64,000 nucleotides of DNA from contig NZ_CP065383.1 of the NCBI RefSeq assembly GCF_015775515.1, positions 1,674,001 to 1,738,000 of the forward strand, read 5' to 3'. A model generated the notes under the pieces. The model did no database searches, was not told where the DNA came from, and saw nothing but the letters and a program-made list of their open reading frames with translations. Positions 49,087-58,339 of the stretch are shown here, in pieces (the stretch's first letter is position 1; each line of letters opens with the position of its first letter). Both the position numbers and the translations under genes were made by a program. The stretch is from Atribacter laminatus. Its GTDB lineage: Bacteria > Atribacterota > Atribacteria > Atribacterales > Atribacteraceae.

Positions 49087-49620
49087 ATGTCATTGGAAAT
49101 GGAGAATCAAGAATTGACCTTAAGTCGTCAGTTCGAAAAAGTAAATGCTATTCTAGAAAAACACGATAGAAATGAATCACATTTAATTTCTATCCTTCAG
49201 GAAATTCAAGCCGATTATCGGTATCTTCCTGAAGAAATATTGACTTATGTAGCAACTGCCCTGGGAGTGTCTCCAGCTTATGTATACGGAGTTGCTACCT
49301 TCTATGCTCAATTTTCTTTAAAACCGAAAGGGAAGCATATGATACGGGTATGTGATGGGACTGCATGCCATGTAAAAGGATCAATCAATGTTTTAAAAAC
49401 TGTCAAAGAACAATTAGGATTAAAAGAAAACGAAGAAACAACTCCCGACCTTCTTTTTACAGTTGAAACCGTCGCCTGTATCGGAGCTTGTGCTCTCGCA
49501 CCGGCTATGATGATCGATGAAGAGGTTTACGGGATGTTAAACGAAGAAAAGACTCGCGAAATTATTGAAGGATTGATCGAAGAAAACAAGGGAGGAATGG
49601 TCCATGCCATTCAAGACTAA
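49087..49620 (+). CDS. hydC: Electron-bifurcating hydrogenase subunit HydC (NuoE-like)
   Basis: The 177-residue protein has a helical N-terminal part (ISILQEIQADYRYLPEEIL) and a thioredoxin-like [2Fe-2S] domain with CDGTACHVKG and VACIGACALAPA. It is the smallest subunit of the HydABC trimer. The start is not certain: ATG 49087 is close to GGAGGTG, while TTG 49093 has better spacing. A small structured gap (CGTAAC/GTTACG at 49046-49064) separates it from the phosphatase. Overlaps hydB by 17 bases. Confidence 0.95.
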   Translation: MSLEMENQELTLSRQFEKVNAILEKHDRNESHLISILQEIQADYRYLPEEILTYVATALGVSPAYVYGVATFYAQFSLKPKGKHMIRVCDGTACHVKGSINVLKTVKEQLGLKENEETTPDLLFTVETVACIGACALAPAMMIDEEVYGMLNEEKTREIIEGLIEENKGGMVHAIQD

Positions 49621-51505
49621 AGAAGAACTGGAAAATCACATTCAAGAATTAAAAAGGGAACCAGTTACCGCCCAGATTTTAGTCTGCGGTGGATTAGGAT
49701 GCTTAGCCAAAGGAGCAGATGCGGTTTATAAAAGGTTTCAAGAATTGATTGAAAAAAACCAGCTCTCGGCTACAGTGAAAAAAACCGCTGATAATCACCA
49801 ACCATCGCTTAAAGAGACCGGATGTATGGGATTGTGTGAAGCTGGCCCCTTGGTAAGGATTGAACCGAAGGGAATACTTTATCTGAGAGTAAAACCAGAA
49901 GATGTTGATCGAATAGTTGAGGAAACTTTGAAGAACAACCAAGTAGTTGATGACCTGGTATATCAGGAAGAAACCAACCAGGAAATCCGGAAATGGCCAT
50001 TGATGAAAGACGTTCCCTTCTACCGGAAACAAATGAAAATTGTCCTCCGTAATTGTGGTTCAATCGATCCTGAAGAGCTTGATGATTATTTGGTTCATGA
50101 CGGTTACTTGGCGTTAGCAAAAGTCGTTACGACCATGAGCCCCGACGATGTCATTGGAGAGATTTTAAAATCCGGGCTGCGGGGACGGGGAGGCGGAGGT
50201 TTCCCGACTGGGCGGAAATGGCAGTTTGCTCGTTTATCTAAGGCTGATCGGAAATTTATCGTGTGCAATGGTGATGAAGGAGATCCCGGTGCTTTTATGG
50301 ACCGCAGTGTTATGGAAGGCGATCCTCATACCGTTATCGAAGGAATGGCTATTGCCGGTTACGCTTTTGGAGCTCAAGAAGGATATATTTATGTTCGGGC
50401 GGAGTATCCCTTAGCGGTAAAAAGATTGAAAAAAGCCATAGCCGATGCTCGAGAAGCTGGATTAATAGGGAAAAATCTTTTTGGGACTTCCTTTTCCTTT
50501 GACCTTATTATTAAAGAAGGTGCCGGTGCTTTTGTCTGTGGCGAAGAAACCGCTTTATTGGCTTCTATTGAAGGAAAACGGGGCATGCCCAACCCGAGGC
50601 CGCCTTTTCCTGCCAATAAAGGTCTTTGGGGATATCCTACTGTTATTAATAATGTTGAAACCTTGGCTAATGTTCCCATTATCATTTTAAAAGGAGCCGA
50701 TTGGTTCCGTTCTTTTGGAACAGTCACCAGCCCTGGAACGAAAACTTTTGCCCTTTCCGGAAAAATCCGAAATACTGGATTAGCAGAAGTACCTATGGGT
50801 ATCAGCCTCCGCGAGCTCATTTTTGATGTTGGAGGAGGCGTACAAGACAATGGAAAATTTAAAGCGGTTCAAATCGGAGGACCCTCAGGTGGATGTCTGA
50901 CTGAGCAACATTTAGACCTCACTGTGGATTATGATTCGCTCTGTTCTGCCGGTGCCATTATGGGTTCTGGTGGGTTGGTCACCATGGATGAAAATACCTG
51001 TATTGTTGAGTTAGCACGTTATTTCCTTCATTTTACTCAAAATGAATCCTGTGGAAAGTGTGTTCCCTGTCGAGAAGGGACCAAGCATATGTTAAATATA
51101 CTTCAGAAAATAGTTGAAGCTCGTGCCAAGGGTGAAGATCTGGATTTACTGATTGAAACAGCTGAAGTCGTGCGCGATGCGTCACTCTGTGGCTTGGGAA
51201 AGACTGCTCCTAATCCGGTCCTGACCACTCTCCGCTATTTTAAAGACGAATATCTCGATCATGTGTATAATCATGTTTGCGTTGCCCATGTTTGCAATGC
51301 TATGAAAGAATACCGGATCGATCCGGAAAAATGCCGGGCATGTGGAAAATGTGCCCGAGTATGTCCGGTCAAGTGTATTTCCGGACGACCGAAAGTCCCG
51401 TATATAATCGATCAAGAAGCCTGTATTAAGTGCGGTTCATGCTTCGAAGCTTGCCCCTTTGATGCGGTATTGGTTGAATGGAGGTCAAAGAACCATGAGT
51501 CATGA
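49604..51505 (+). CDS. hydB: Electron-bifurcating hydrogenase subunit HydB (NuoF-like, NADH/FMN)
   Basis: The 633-residue protein has an N-terminal [2Fe-2S] thioredoxin-like domain (VCGGLGCLAKG...CMGLCEAGP), the NuoF core with FMN/NADH loop GRGGGGFPTGRKW and CNGDEGDPGAFMDR, the SLBB region, the [4Fe-4S] motif ESCGKCVPCREGT, and two C-terminal clusters (CRACGKCARVCP; CIKCGSCFEACP). It carries FMN and binds NAD(H). Overlaps hydC by 17 and hydA by 11 bases. Confidence 0.97.
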   Translation: MPFKTKEELENHIQELKREPVTAQILVCGGLGCLAKGADAVYKRFQELIEKNQLSATVKKTADNHQPSLKETGCMGLCEAGPLVRIEPKGILYLRVKPEDVDRIVEETLKNNQVVDDLVYQEETNQEIRKWPLMKDVPFYRKQMKIVLRNCGSIDPEELDDYLVHDGYLALAKVVTTMSPDDVIGEILKSGLRGRGGGGFPTGRKWQFARLSKADRKFIVCNGDEGDPGAFMDRSVMEGDPHTVIEGMAIAGYAFGAQEGYIYVRAEYPLAVKRLKKAIADAREAGLIGKNLFGTSFSFDLIIKEGAGAFVCGEETALLASIEGKRGMPNPRPPFPANKGLWGYPTVINNVETLANVPIIILKGADWFRSFGTVTSPGTKTFALSGKIRNTGLAEVPMGISLRELIFDVGGGVQDNGKFKAVQIGGPSGGCLTEQHLDLTVDYDSLCSAGAIMGSGGLVTMDENTCIVELARYFLHFTQNESCGKCVPCREGTKHMLNILQKIVEARAKGEDLDLLIETAEVVRDASLCGLGKTAPNPVLTTLRYFKDEYLDHVYNHVCVAHVCNAMKEYRIDPEKCRACGKCARVCPVKCISGRPKVPYIIDQEACIKCGSCFEACPFDAVLVEWRSKNHES

Positions 51506-53519
51506 AAATCTTAAAAAATCAGTGATAATTGATGGTCAAGAAATTGAATTAAGTGGCGAGAAAAACATTCTCGAGGTAGCTCGCAAAGCAGATATCGATA
51601 TTCCAACCTTTTGCTATTTATCTGATTTAAGTGTTTATGGTGCTTGCCGGATGTGCTTGGTTGAGGTTGAAGGACGAGGGATTATGCCATCTTGCTCGAC
51701 TCCGCCTGAACCAGGAATGGTAATTAAAACCAATACCCAAAGAATTCTCAAAGCTCGTAAAATGGTTTTAGAACTCCTTTTAGCCAATCATAAACGTGAT
51801 TGTACCACCTGTGAACGAAATCTAAACTGCCGACTACAGGAGCTCTCCGCTCGTTTGGATATAACCGAGGTCCCCTTTGGCGAAAGGACCGATGACCTTC
51901 CGTTGGATACCTCTTCCTTCTCTTTGGTTCGTGACCCGAATAAATGCATTCTTTGTGGTGATTGTGTTCGAACCTGTAAAGAAATTGAAGGGATTGGAAT
52001 CTACGATTTTACCCAGCGAGGTTCAAGGTCGCTGGTGGAGCCGGCCTTTGGAAAAAATCTCAATGAAGTAGAGTGTGTTTATTGTGGTCAGTGTTCCGTT
52101 CGTTGTCCAACCGCGGCTTTAATTGTAAAGTCTGAAGTTAATAAAGCCTGGGAAGCAGTTTTGGATCCAGAGAAATTTGTTGTAGCTCAGATTGCTCCAG
52201 CAGTTCGAGTGGCAGTTGGAGAAGCTTTTGGACTGGAACCGGGGGAGATCAGTACTGGGAAAATTGCTGCTGCCTTGAAAAAAATTGGATTTGATCGAGT
52301 ATTTGATACAGCATTCAGTGCCGATTTGACCACCGTTGAAGAAGCAGAGGAATTCTTCAAACGTTTGACCAAAGGTGGCCCATTTCCTCATTTCACCTCG
52401 TGTTGCCCCTCCTGGGTGGTTTATGCAGAAAGGAATTACCCTTTCTATTTAAATAACTTATCCAGTGCCAGATCTCCACAACAGATGTTTGGAGCAGTGA
52501 TCAAGAATTTTGTAGCCAAAGTTGAAAACAAAACCTTGGATGAAATCGTTTCTGTTTCCATTATGCCTTGCACAGCGAAGAAATTTGAGGCTCGTCGACC
52601 TGAGTTTCAAACCGAGGGAAAACCGGACGTTGATATTGTCATGACCGCTCAGGAAATCATCAAAATGATCAAGTCGGCCAACATTGATTTCAAAGAGCTG
52701 GATCCGGTTCCATTTGATGTTCCACTGGGTTTGGGTACTGGTGCGGGTGTCATCTTTGGAGTGACTGGAGGAGTTTCCGAAGCGGTACTCCGTTATGCTT
52801 ACGAAAGATTAACCGGAAAAGAACTCAAAAATGTTGAATTTAATGGAGTTCGAGGATTCGATAGTTTGCGTGAAGTCGAAGTTGACTTTGACGGTCGGAC
52901 GGTAAAGGTAGCTGTGGTTCATGGTTTAGCGAATTTGCAACGATTAGTAAAAGAGATACGAGAAGGAAAGCGCTATTACGATCTGGTTGAAGTTATGAAT
53001 TGCCCGGGAGGATGTATTGGTGGTGGTGGTATGCCATTAGCACACCCCAACCGCGAACTGACGCTTCGTAAAAGAGCCCAGGGTCTCTATAATGCTGACC
53101 GGATGAGTACGATTCGTAAAGCTCAGGATAATCCATCGTTGAAATATCTTTATGAAAAATGGTTAGAAAAACCCAATAGTGAGGAGGCCGAAAAAGTCCT
53201 CCACACCAGTTATCATTCACGTCGAAGAATCAGCCAAGAGTTTATTCGAATTCAAGAAGCCAAAGAATCCCAGAAAATTGACATTGCTGTGTGCGTTGGA
53301 ACAAGTTGCTACTTGAAAGGCTCCTATAACCTTCTCCAGCGGTTGCTTGAATTAGCTAAGGAGCATGACCTCCAAGACCGAGTGAGTATAGGTGCTACTT
53401 TCTGTTTGGAAAAATGTTCTCTTGGTCCCAATATTCGGATTAACGATGAAGTTATTTCAGGAGTAACCGAACAAAACGTAAAAGAAATATTTGAAAACCA
53501 TGTACTAGCTAAAATTTAA
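51495..53519 (+). CDS. hydA: Electron-bifurcating [FeFe] hydrogenase catalytic subunit HydA
   Basis: The 674-residue protein has an N-terminal plant-type [2Fe-2S] domain, the His-Cys cluster region (LLANHKRDCTTCERNLNC), two [4Fe-4S] sets (CILCGDCVRTCK; CVYCGQCSVRCP), the H-cluster domain with L1 FTSCCPSWV, L2 MPCTAKKFEA and L3 MNCPGGCIGGGG, the small-subunit-like tail, and a C-terminal [2Fe-2S] thioredoxin-like domain. It makes H2 from NADH plus reduced ferredoxin, or the reverse. The TSCCP proton Cys is intact, unlike in HydS. ATG 51495 follows GGAGG; the 51459 start lies in hydB and is rejected. Confidence 0.97.
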   Translation: MSHENLKKSVIIDGQEIELSGEKNILEVARKADIDIPTFCYLSDLSVYGACRMCLVEVEGRGIMPSCSTPPEPGMVIKTNTQRILKARKMVLELLLANHKRDCTTCERNLNCRLQELSARLDITEVPFGERTDDLPLDTSSFSLVRDPNKCILCGDCVRTCKEIEGIGIYDFTQRGSRSLVEPAFGKNLNEVECVYCGQCSVRCPTAALIVKSEVNKAWEAVLDPEKFVVAQIAPAVRVAVGEAFGLEPGEISTGKIAAALKKIGFDRVFDTAFSADLTTVEEAEEFFKRLTKGGPFPHFTSCCPSWVVYAERNYPFYLNNLSSARSPQQMFGAVIKNFVAKVENKTLDEIVSVSIMPCTAKKFEARRPEFQTEGKPDVDIVMTAQEIIKMIKSANIDFKELDPVPFDVPLGLGTGAGVIFGVTGGVSEAVLRYAYERLTGKELKNVEFNGVRGFDSLREVEVDFDGRTVKVAVVHGLANLQRLVKEIREGKRYYDLVEVMNCPGGCIGGGGMPLAHPNRELTLRKRAQGLYNADRMSTIRKAQDNPSLKYLYEKWLEKPNSEEAEKVLHTSYHSRRRISQEFIRIQEAKESQKIDIAVCVGTSCYLKGSYNLLQRLLELAKEHDLQDRVSIGATFCLEKCSLGPNIRINDEVISGVTEQNVKEIFENHVLAKI

Positions 53520-53538
53520 GCTTTTTTTGGCGAATCCG

Positions 53539-53567
53539 TTGACTGATGAATGGGATTCTCCTATAAT
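53539..53567 (+). promoter_or_regulatory. Strong promoter of the tRNA-Ala gene
   Basis: TTGACT (53539-53544), 17-base spacer, and TATAAT (53562-53567) make a near-consensus promoter. Transcription would start about 17 bases before the tRNA. Confidence 0.85.
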
Positions 53568-53590
53568 AAAGGTCGTCTTCGAAGAAGTTT

Positions 53591-53666
53591 GGGGCTGTAG
53601 CTCAGTTGGGAGAGCGCCTCCTTGGCGTGGAGGAGGCCAGGGGTTCAACTCCCCTCAGCTCCACCA
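53591..53666 (+). tRNA. tRNA-Ala (anticodon GGC)
   Basis: The 76-base gene folds into a full cloverleaf: acceptor GGGGCTG/CAGCTCC, D-stem GCTC/GAGC, anticodon stem CCTCC/GGAGG with loop TTGGCGT (anticodon GGC), T-stem AGGGG/CCCCT with loop TTCAACT, discriminator A, and an encoded CCA tail. The G-U pair at acceptor position 3 fits the alanine identity element. Confidence 0.98.
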
Positions 53667-53673
53667 GCATATT

Positions 53674-53704
53674 AAAGCTCGTCCCTTCGGGACGGGCTTT
53701 TTTC
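53674..53704 (+). terminator. Intrinsic terminator after the tRNA
   Basis: AAAGCTCGTCCC-TTCG-GGGACGGGCTTT, a 12-bp stem with a stable TTCG loop and one T-G wobble, followed by a T-run. It separates the tRNA from leuS. Confidence 0.93.
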
Positions 53705-53723
53705 CATATAGGGGGTAAGCAGT

Positions 53724-56195
53724 TTGCGAGAGAATTATGATTTTGACGCAATTGAGCTAGAATGGCAAAAAAAATGGTCAGATAATCACCTCTTTCAGGT
53801 TGAAACCAACCCCGATCGAAAAAAATACTATGTTTTAGAAATGTTTCCTTATCCTTCTGGTGACCCTCATATGGGTCACGTTAAGAATTATGTTATTGGA
53901 GATGTCGTAGCACGGTATTTTACTCGTCAAGGTTTTAATGTTCTCCACCCAATGGGTTATGACTCATTTGGTTTGCCAGCGGAAAATGCTGCTATTAAAA
54001 ACAACATTCATCCATCAATTTGGACCCATGATAAAATCGATAAAATGCGTAAAGTTTTAAAGCGAATTGGTATCAGTTATGATTGGAGAAGAGAAGTCAT
54101 AACCTGTGAACCAGAATACTATAAATTTACTCAGTGGTTTTTCCTGCAATTTTATAAAAATCATTTAGCATATAAAAAAGCCGGTCAAGTGAACTGGTGT
54201 CCATCTTGTTCTACGGTTCTTGCCAACGAACAGGTCGTGGAAGGAAACTGTGAACGTTGTGGAACTCCGGTTATTCGGAAAATGCTGAGTCAATGGTATT
54301 TAAAAATCACCAAATATGCCGAGGCTTTACTGAATGATATCGACACTCTAGGAGAATGGCCGGAACGAGTCCTCACCATGCAGAGGAATTGGATTGGTCG
54401 AAGCGAAGGGGCCTATATAGATTTTTCTATTTCGGGTTTAAACAAGCCAATAAGAGTATTTACCACACGACCTGATACCATCTTTGGTGTGACCTTTTTT
54501 GTCTTAGCTCCAGAACATCCTTTGGTTGACGAACTGGTTGCCGGAACTTCCTATCAGGATAAAGTCAAGAAATTTCGGGAAAAAATTTCTCGAAAAAGCG
54601 ATATTAACCGTATGTCGGAAACCTTAGACAAAGAAGGGATATATATTGGAAAGGAAATTCTGAATCCCCTCAATGGAGAGGAAATTCCGATTTGGATTGC
54701 CGACTATGTACTCCTTGAGTATGGTACAGGTGCAGTTATGGCAGTTCCTGCTCATGATGAGAGGGATTATCAGTTTGCCGTAAAATACAATTTACCTATT
54801 CGCCAAGTGATCCAACCACTTCAATCAGATAGCAACGAGAAATGTTATGCTGGTTCTGGATTAATGGTTAATTCAGGAGATTTCAGTGGTTTGCCTTCCG
54901 AAGATGGAAAAAGAAAAATAATTTCCTATATAGAAAAGGAAGGAATTGGCAAGGGGGCGGTTTCCTATCGGTTAAGAGACTGGTTAATTTCTCGACAGAG
55001 ATATTGGGGAGCTCCTATTCCTATTGTCTACTGTGATCGTTGTGGTGAAGTCCCGGTTCCAGAAAAAGACCTTCCTGTACTTCTTCCTCAAAACGTTGAC
55101 TTCCAGCCGGGTGGTCCTTCTCCATTAGCGAGGTGTGCCGAGTTTGTCAATACTGTATGTCCTATTTGTGGTGAGCCGGCGAAAAGAGAAACTGATACCA
55201 TGGATACCTTCATGTGTTCTTCATGGTATTTTCTCCGCTATTGTTCTCCTTGGACTGACCAAGAACCTTTTAAAAGAAAAGATGTTGATTATTGGATGCC
55301 AGTCAATCAGTATATTGGCGGGGTAGAACATGCCATTCTTCATCTTCTTTATTCCCGTTTTTTTATAAAGGTATTAAAAGACCTGAAGATTATCAATTTT
55401 TCCGAGCCTTTTATCAATTTATTTGCCCAGGGAATGGTTACCAAGGGCGGAGTTAAAATGTCAAAATCCAAGGGAAATGTGGTGAGTCCCCGGGAAATTA
55501 TTCAAAAATATGGAGCGGATACCATTCGGGTCTTTATCCTTTTTGCTGGGCCTCCGGAACTGGATATGGAATGGTCAGATCGTGGTGTTGAAGGAGCCCA
55601 TCGTTTTCTCAACCGAGTATGGAGAACGGTAACTGAAGTTATTCGGTGTGAAGAAGACCAACAGGTAGAACCTAATCAGGAGAGAATGAAAGCTTTGGAA
55701 CGAATGATTCACCGGACGATTTTAAAAGTGGACACCGATATTCGTGAACGTTTCCACTTTAATACGGCGATCAGTTCATTAATGGAATTGATGAATGAAA
55801 TTATCGATTCTCAGCGTATCTTTTCTGAAAAAGGGATTCATCCTCAAGAAAAGGAAATTTTATTTGAAGCGGCTAAAACTCTGGTATCACTGCTTAATCC
55901 CTTTGTTCCTCACTTAACCGAAGAACTCTGGAGAGCCTTAGGAGAAAGTTCCTTTTTGTCAGTTTCAGAATGGATGACACACGATGAAGAGAAACTGGTC
56001 GAAAATCAGGTTGAAATTGTTATTCAGATCAACGGAAAAGTAAGAAGTAAAGTTACCGTACCTGCTGGGACTGATGAAAAAGATGTTTTACAATTCGCCC
56101 TGAAAGATGAAAGAGTTCAGACTTGGATGGATCAAAAAGCTCTGGTTAAGCATATTTTTGTTCCAGATAAGTTATTGAATCTGGTGGTTCGATAA
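53724..56195 (+). CDS. leuS: Leucyl-tRNA synthetase
   Basis: The 823-residue class I synthetase has the HIGH-type motif PSGDPHMGHVKNYVIGD, zinc-knuckle cysteines (CPSC...CERC), the CP1 editing domain with TTRPDTIFGVTF, and the KMSKSKGN loop. The start is TTG 53724, with GGGGG eight bases upstream. No tRNA-Leu T-box was seen ahead of it; the tRNA-Ala terminator precedes it. Confidence 0.97.
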   Translation: MRENYDFDAIELEWQKKWSDNHLFQVETNPDRKKYYVLEMFPYPSGDPHMGHVKNYVIGDVVARYFTRQGFNVLHPMGYDSFGLPAENAAIKNNIHPSIWTHDKIDKMRKVLKRIGISYDWRREVITCEPEYYKFTQWFFLQFYKNHLAYKKAGQVNWCPSCSTVLANEQVVEGNCERCGTPVIRKMLSQWYLKITKYAEALLNDIDTLGEWPERVLTMQRNWIGRSEGAYIDFSISGLNKPIRVFTTRPDTIFGVTFFVLAPEHPLVDELVAGTSYQDKVKKFREKISRKSDINRMSETLDKEGIYIGKEILNPLNGEEIPIWIADYVLLEYGTGAVMAVPAHDERDYQFAVKYNLPIRQVIQPLQSDSNEKCYAGSGLMVNSGDFSGLPSEDGKRKIISYIEKEGIGKGAVSYRLRDWLISRQRYWGAPIPIVYCDRCGEVPVPEKDLPVLLPQNVDFQPGGPSPLARCAEFVNTVCPICGEPAKRETDTMDTFMCSSWYFLRYCSPWTDQEPFKRKDVDYWMPVNQYIGGVEHAILHLLYSRFFIKVLKDLKIINFSEPFINLFAQGMVTKGGVKMSKSKGNVVSPREIIQKYGADTIRVFILFAGPPELDMEWSDRGVEGAHRFLNRVWRTVTEVIRCEEDQQVEPNQERMKALERMIHRTILKVDTDIRERFHFNTAISSLMELMNEIIDSQRIFSEKGIHPQEKEILFEAAKTLVSLLNPFVPHLTEELWRALGESSFLSVSEWMTHDEEKLVENQVEIVIQINGKVRSKVTVPAGTDEKDVLQFALKDERVQTWMDQKALVKHIFVPDKLLNLVVR

Positions 56196-56365
56196 AGCGT
56201 TTCTCTTGAATAGAATCCTATTTCCATTTTTAAATAATTGATTATAATATTAATTATTGTATGTATGGTGAACTAAATATTTAATATAGAATAAAGTTAA
56301 AACAATTATTTAAATAAAGGGATAAGATCTAGAGTCTCAAATTTATTGCAATCAAAAAAAGAACA

Positions 56366-56953
56366 ATGTTATTCTCTCGTCAAGAAAGAATCGTTTTTGT
56401 AGTTCTATCGTTAATATTGGTGTTTAGTATCAGTTTTTTATTTTATAAAACCCGGGTTGTTTCGGCAACGGGTGCGGATTCGAGCGATAAGAGACCAGAG
56501 AGCTATATTGTCCAAATCGCCGGCGAAGTACTCAAACCGGGAGTATATCAAGTAGAAGAGGGTACCCGACTTTACCAGCTCATTGAGCTTTCTGGCGGGG
56601 TCACTCCTCAAGCTGATATTTCAAGTTTAAATTTAGCAGCACCGGTTCATGATGGACTCCGTATTAATATACCAGCTCAGAATTCCATTCAAGGTGACCT
56701 TGATAGGTTTCAATTTTCTTTTTCTGAACAAATTCCATTGTCTGAAGAAACTGATAGTGATTTGGTTGTTCAGATCAACACTGCCTCCCTTGAGGAACTC
56801 AAAAGGCTTCCCGGAATTGGTGATGTAATTGCCCAGAGAATAATTGAATATCGAAAAACCTATGGTCCCTTTCGATCGGTTGATGACCTTATAAATGTGA
56901 AAGGGATTGGCGCCAAGAAACTTCAAGATATAAAAAATTCGATTCGCAATTAA
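56366..56953 (+). CDS. comEA: ComEA-like DNA-binding protein (SLBB plus helix-hairpin-helix)
   Basis: The 195-residue protein has one N-terminal membrane helix, an SLBB domain (IVQIAGEVLKPGVYQVEEGT, then LNLAAPVHDGLRI), and two helix-hairpin-helix motifs (LKRLPGIGDVIAQRIIEYR; LINVKGIGAKKLQDI). ComEA binds DNA at the cell surface for uptake. The comEC channel gene is not here. The 170-base gap before it is AT-rich, with no clear site other than TTGATTATAATATT. It may also serve a plain DNA-binding role. Confidence 0.92.
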   Translation: MLFSRQERIVFVVLSLILVFSISFLFYKTRVVSATGADSSDKRPESYIVQIAGEVLKPGVYQVEEGTRLYQLIELSGGVTPQADISSLNLAAPVHDGLRINIPAQNSIQGDLDRFQFSFSEQIPLSEETDSDLVVQINTASLEELKRLPGIGDVIAQRIIEYRKTYGPFRSVDDLINVKGIGAKKLQDIKNSIRN

Positions 56954-56999
56954 TAACTTCCAGCCAAGGATTGTGATACAAACCTATAAATAGTACTTT

Positions 57000-57416
57000 T
57001 TACGCCGGAGCTTCGTCCTTTTCTTTGTAAGAAACCTCTCGGATATTGACATCAACTTTGTTGACGGTCATTCCGGTTTTGTTTTCTATAACTTTTTTCA
57101 CTTCTCGTTGCACATTTTTTGCTACATCGATGAGGACGGTATCAATATCAATAACTACGGAAATTTCTAAGCTAACGGTTTTTTCTTTGATGTCTACCTT
57201 TACCCCTTTGTTAATTTCTCTTTTTCCCATTATGGTACTCAAAGAAGCCGATGGAATACCTGCCATGCCGGTAATACCGGCAATTTTCATTGTAGTTATG
57301 CCGGCAAGGGTTGCAATAATGTCCGGTGCAATATTAATTTCGCCAATAGCCTCCGTTCCGGTGGGAATCGGTTGTTGTGGAGAATTATCCATGAGTTGAT
57401 TTTTTTCTTCGTTCAT
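57000..57416 (-). CDS. Asp23/Gls24-family protein
   Basis: The 138-residue protein has the Asp23 family pattern: GEINIAPDIIATLAGITTMKIAGITGMAG, KGVKVDIKEKTVSLEISVVIDI (split as two segments), and VNIREVSY. Such proteins sit near the cytoplasmic membrane or in stress operons (alkaline shock in staphylococci); their role is uncertain. ATG 57416 with GGGGG upstream is preferred over the longer frame to 57431. Divergent from the rpsU unit. Confidence 0.9.
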   Translation of the reverse strand: MNEEKNQLMDNSPQQPIPTGTEAIGEINIAPDIIATLAGITTMKIAGITGMAGIPSASLSTIMGKREINKGVKVDIKEKTVSLEISVVIDIDTVLIDVAKNVQREVKKVIENKTGMTVNKVDVNIREVSYKEKDEAPA

Positions 57417-57650
57417 GGTTGAAACCCCCAATCTGATATAATGTCATTATTATAATATCATTACCTTCCTATTTTTAGGAAGCAAATAAGATTTATCATC
57501 ATTGTAAGGTTATATTAAACCAACGGTTTTGTTGTTTAAATTAAAAATTATAAAATGTGGGTTTATTAAGAACTCGAATTTTTATATACTCAGTTTTAAA
57601 TAATCATTTAGACTAAAAATCGGGTGGAAGCCTTCTTTTCTGAGGTTTCA

Positions 57651-57679
57651 TTGACACTCCATAGTGAATATCCTATAAT
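57651..57679 (+). promoter_or_regulatory. Consensus promoter of the rpsU operon
   Basis: TTGACA (57651-57656), a 17-base spacer and TATAAT (57674-57679): a full consensus sigma-70-type promoter, giving a start near 57686. Confidence 0.93.
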
Positions 57680-57713
57680 TTTTTTACTTTGGATTTTAAA
57701 GGGAGGAATTTTG

Positions 57714-57893
57714 GTGACAGAAATAAAAGTAAGTCAGAACGAAAGCATTGATGAAGCATTAAGACGTTTTAAAAGAAAATGTCAAAGAAATGGGATAATT
57801 TCTGAGATAAAAAAACGAGAGCATTATGAGAAGCCCAGTGAAAAGAAAAGAAAAAAAGCCCAGGCTGCGGCTCGGAGGAAAAAAAGAAGATGA
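57714..57893 (+). CDS. rpsU: Ribosomal protein S21
   Basis: The 59-residue, highly basic protein has the S21 pattern: [40 protein letters not shown], and a Lys/Arg-rich tail. GTG 57714 with GGGAGG seven bases upstream is the start; the longer frame from 57624 runs through the promoter and is not used. First gene of the rpsU-yqeY-phoH operon; overlaps yqeY by four bases. Confidence 0.95.
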   Translation: MTEIKVSQNESIDEALRRFKRKCQRNGIISEIKKREHYEKPSEKKRKKAQAAARRKKRR

Positions 57894-58330
57894 TCAAAGA
57901 ACAGCTGGTTGAGGATATGAAAAAAGCAATGAAAGAAAAAGACTTCACCCGGCTTGATACAATTCGTCTGGTCTTGGCCGAAATAAAAAACGAAGAAATT
58001 GAAAAACGCGAGCCTTTAAATGAAGATGAATTGGTTCGGGTACTTAAAAAAGGCGTAAAAAAACTAGAGGATTCTATAGGTTATTTTGAAAAAGGAAATC
58101 GGCCGGAACTGATACAAAAAGCAAAATTAGAAATGTCTATCCTCCAGGAATTTATACCACCTCAATTAACCGTCGAGGAGATTGAATCTTTGGTTGATGA
58201 GGTAATGGTGGCTTTGTCAGATAAGAAATCCTTTGGCTTAATTATGAAAGAGGTTATGTCCAGGGCAGCCAATCGAGCAGATGGCTCCCAGGTATCGGCT
58301 ATTGTTAAACAAAAGTTGAATGAGGGATGA
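57890..58330 (+). CDS. yqeY: GatB/YqeY domain protein
   Basis: The 146-residue helical protein is the YqeY family: [38 protein letters not shown], and [20 protein letters not shown]. It resembles the tail domain of the GatB amidotransferase subunit, which binds tRNA. Role uncertain, possibly in tRNA or ribosome quality. Conserved directly after rpsU. Confidence 0.93.
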   Translation: MIKEQLVEDMKKAMKEKDFTRLDTIRLVLAEIKNEEIEKREPLNEDELVRVLKKGVKKLEDSIGYFEKGNRPELIQKAKLEMSILQEFIPPQLTVEEIESLVDEVMVALSDKKSFGLIMKEVMSRAANRADGSQVSAIVKQKLNEG

Positions 58331-58339
58331 TAAGCTCAT

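Noticed and set aside
50389-50850. 153-codon minus-strand frame inside hydB
   Set aside because: Shadow of the NuoF-like coding sequence; Ser/Pro-rich translation with no domain.
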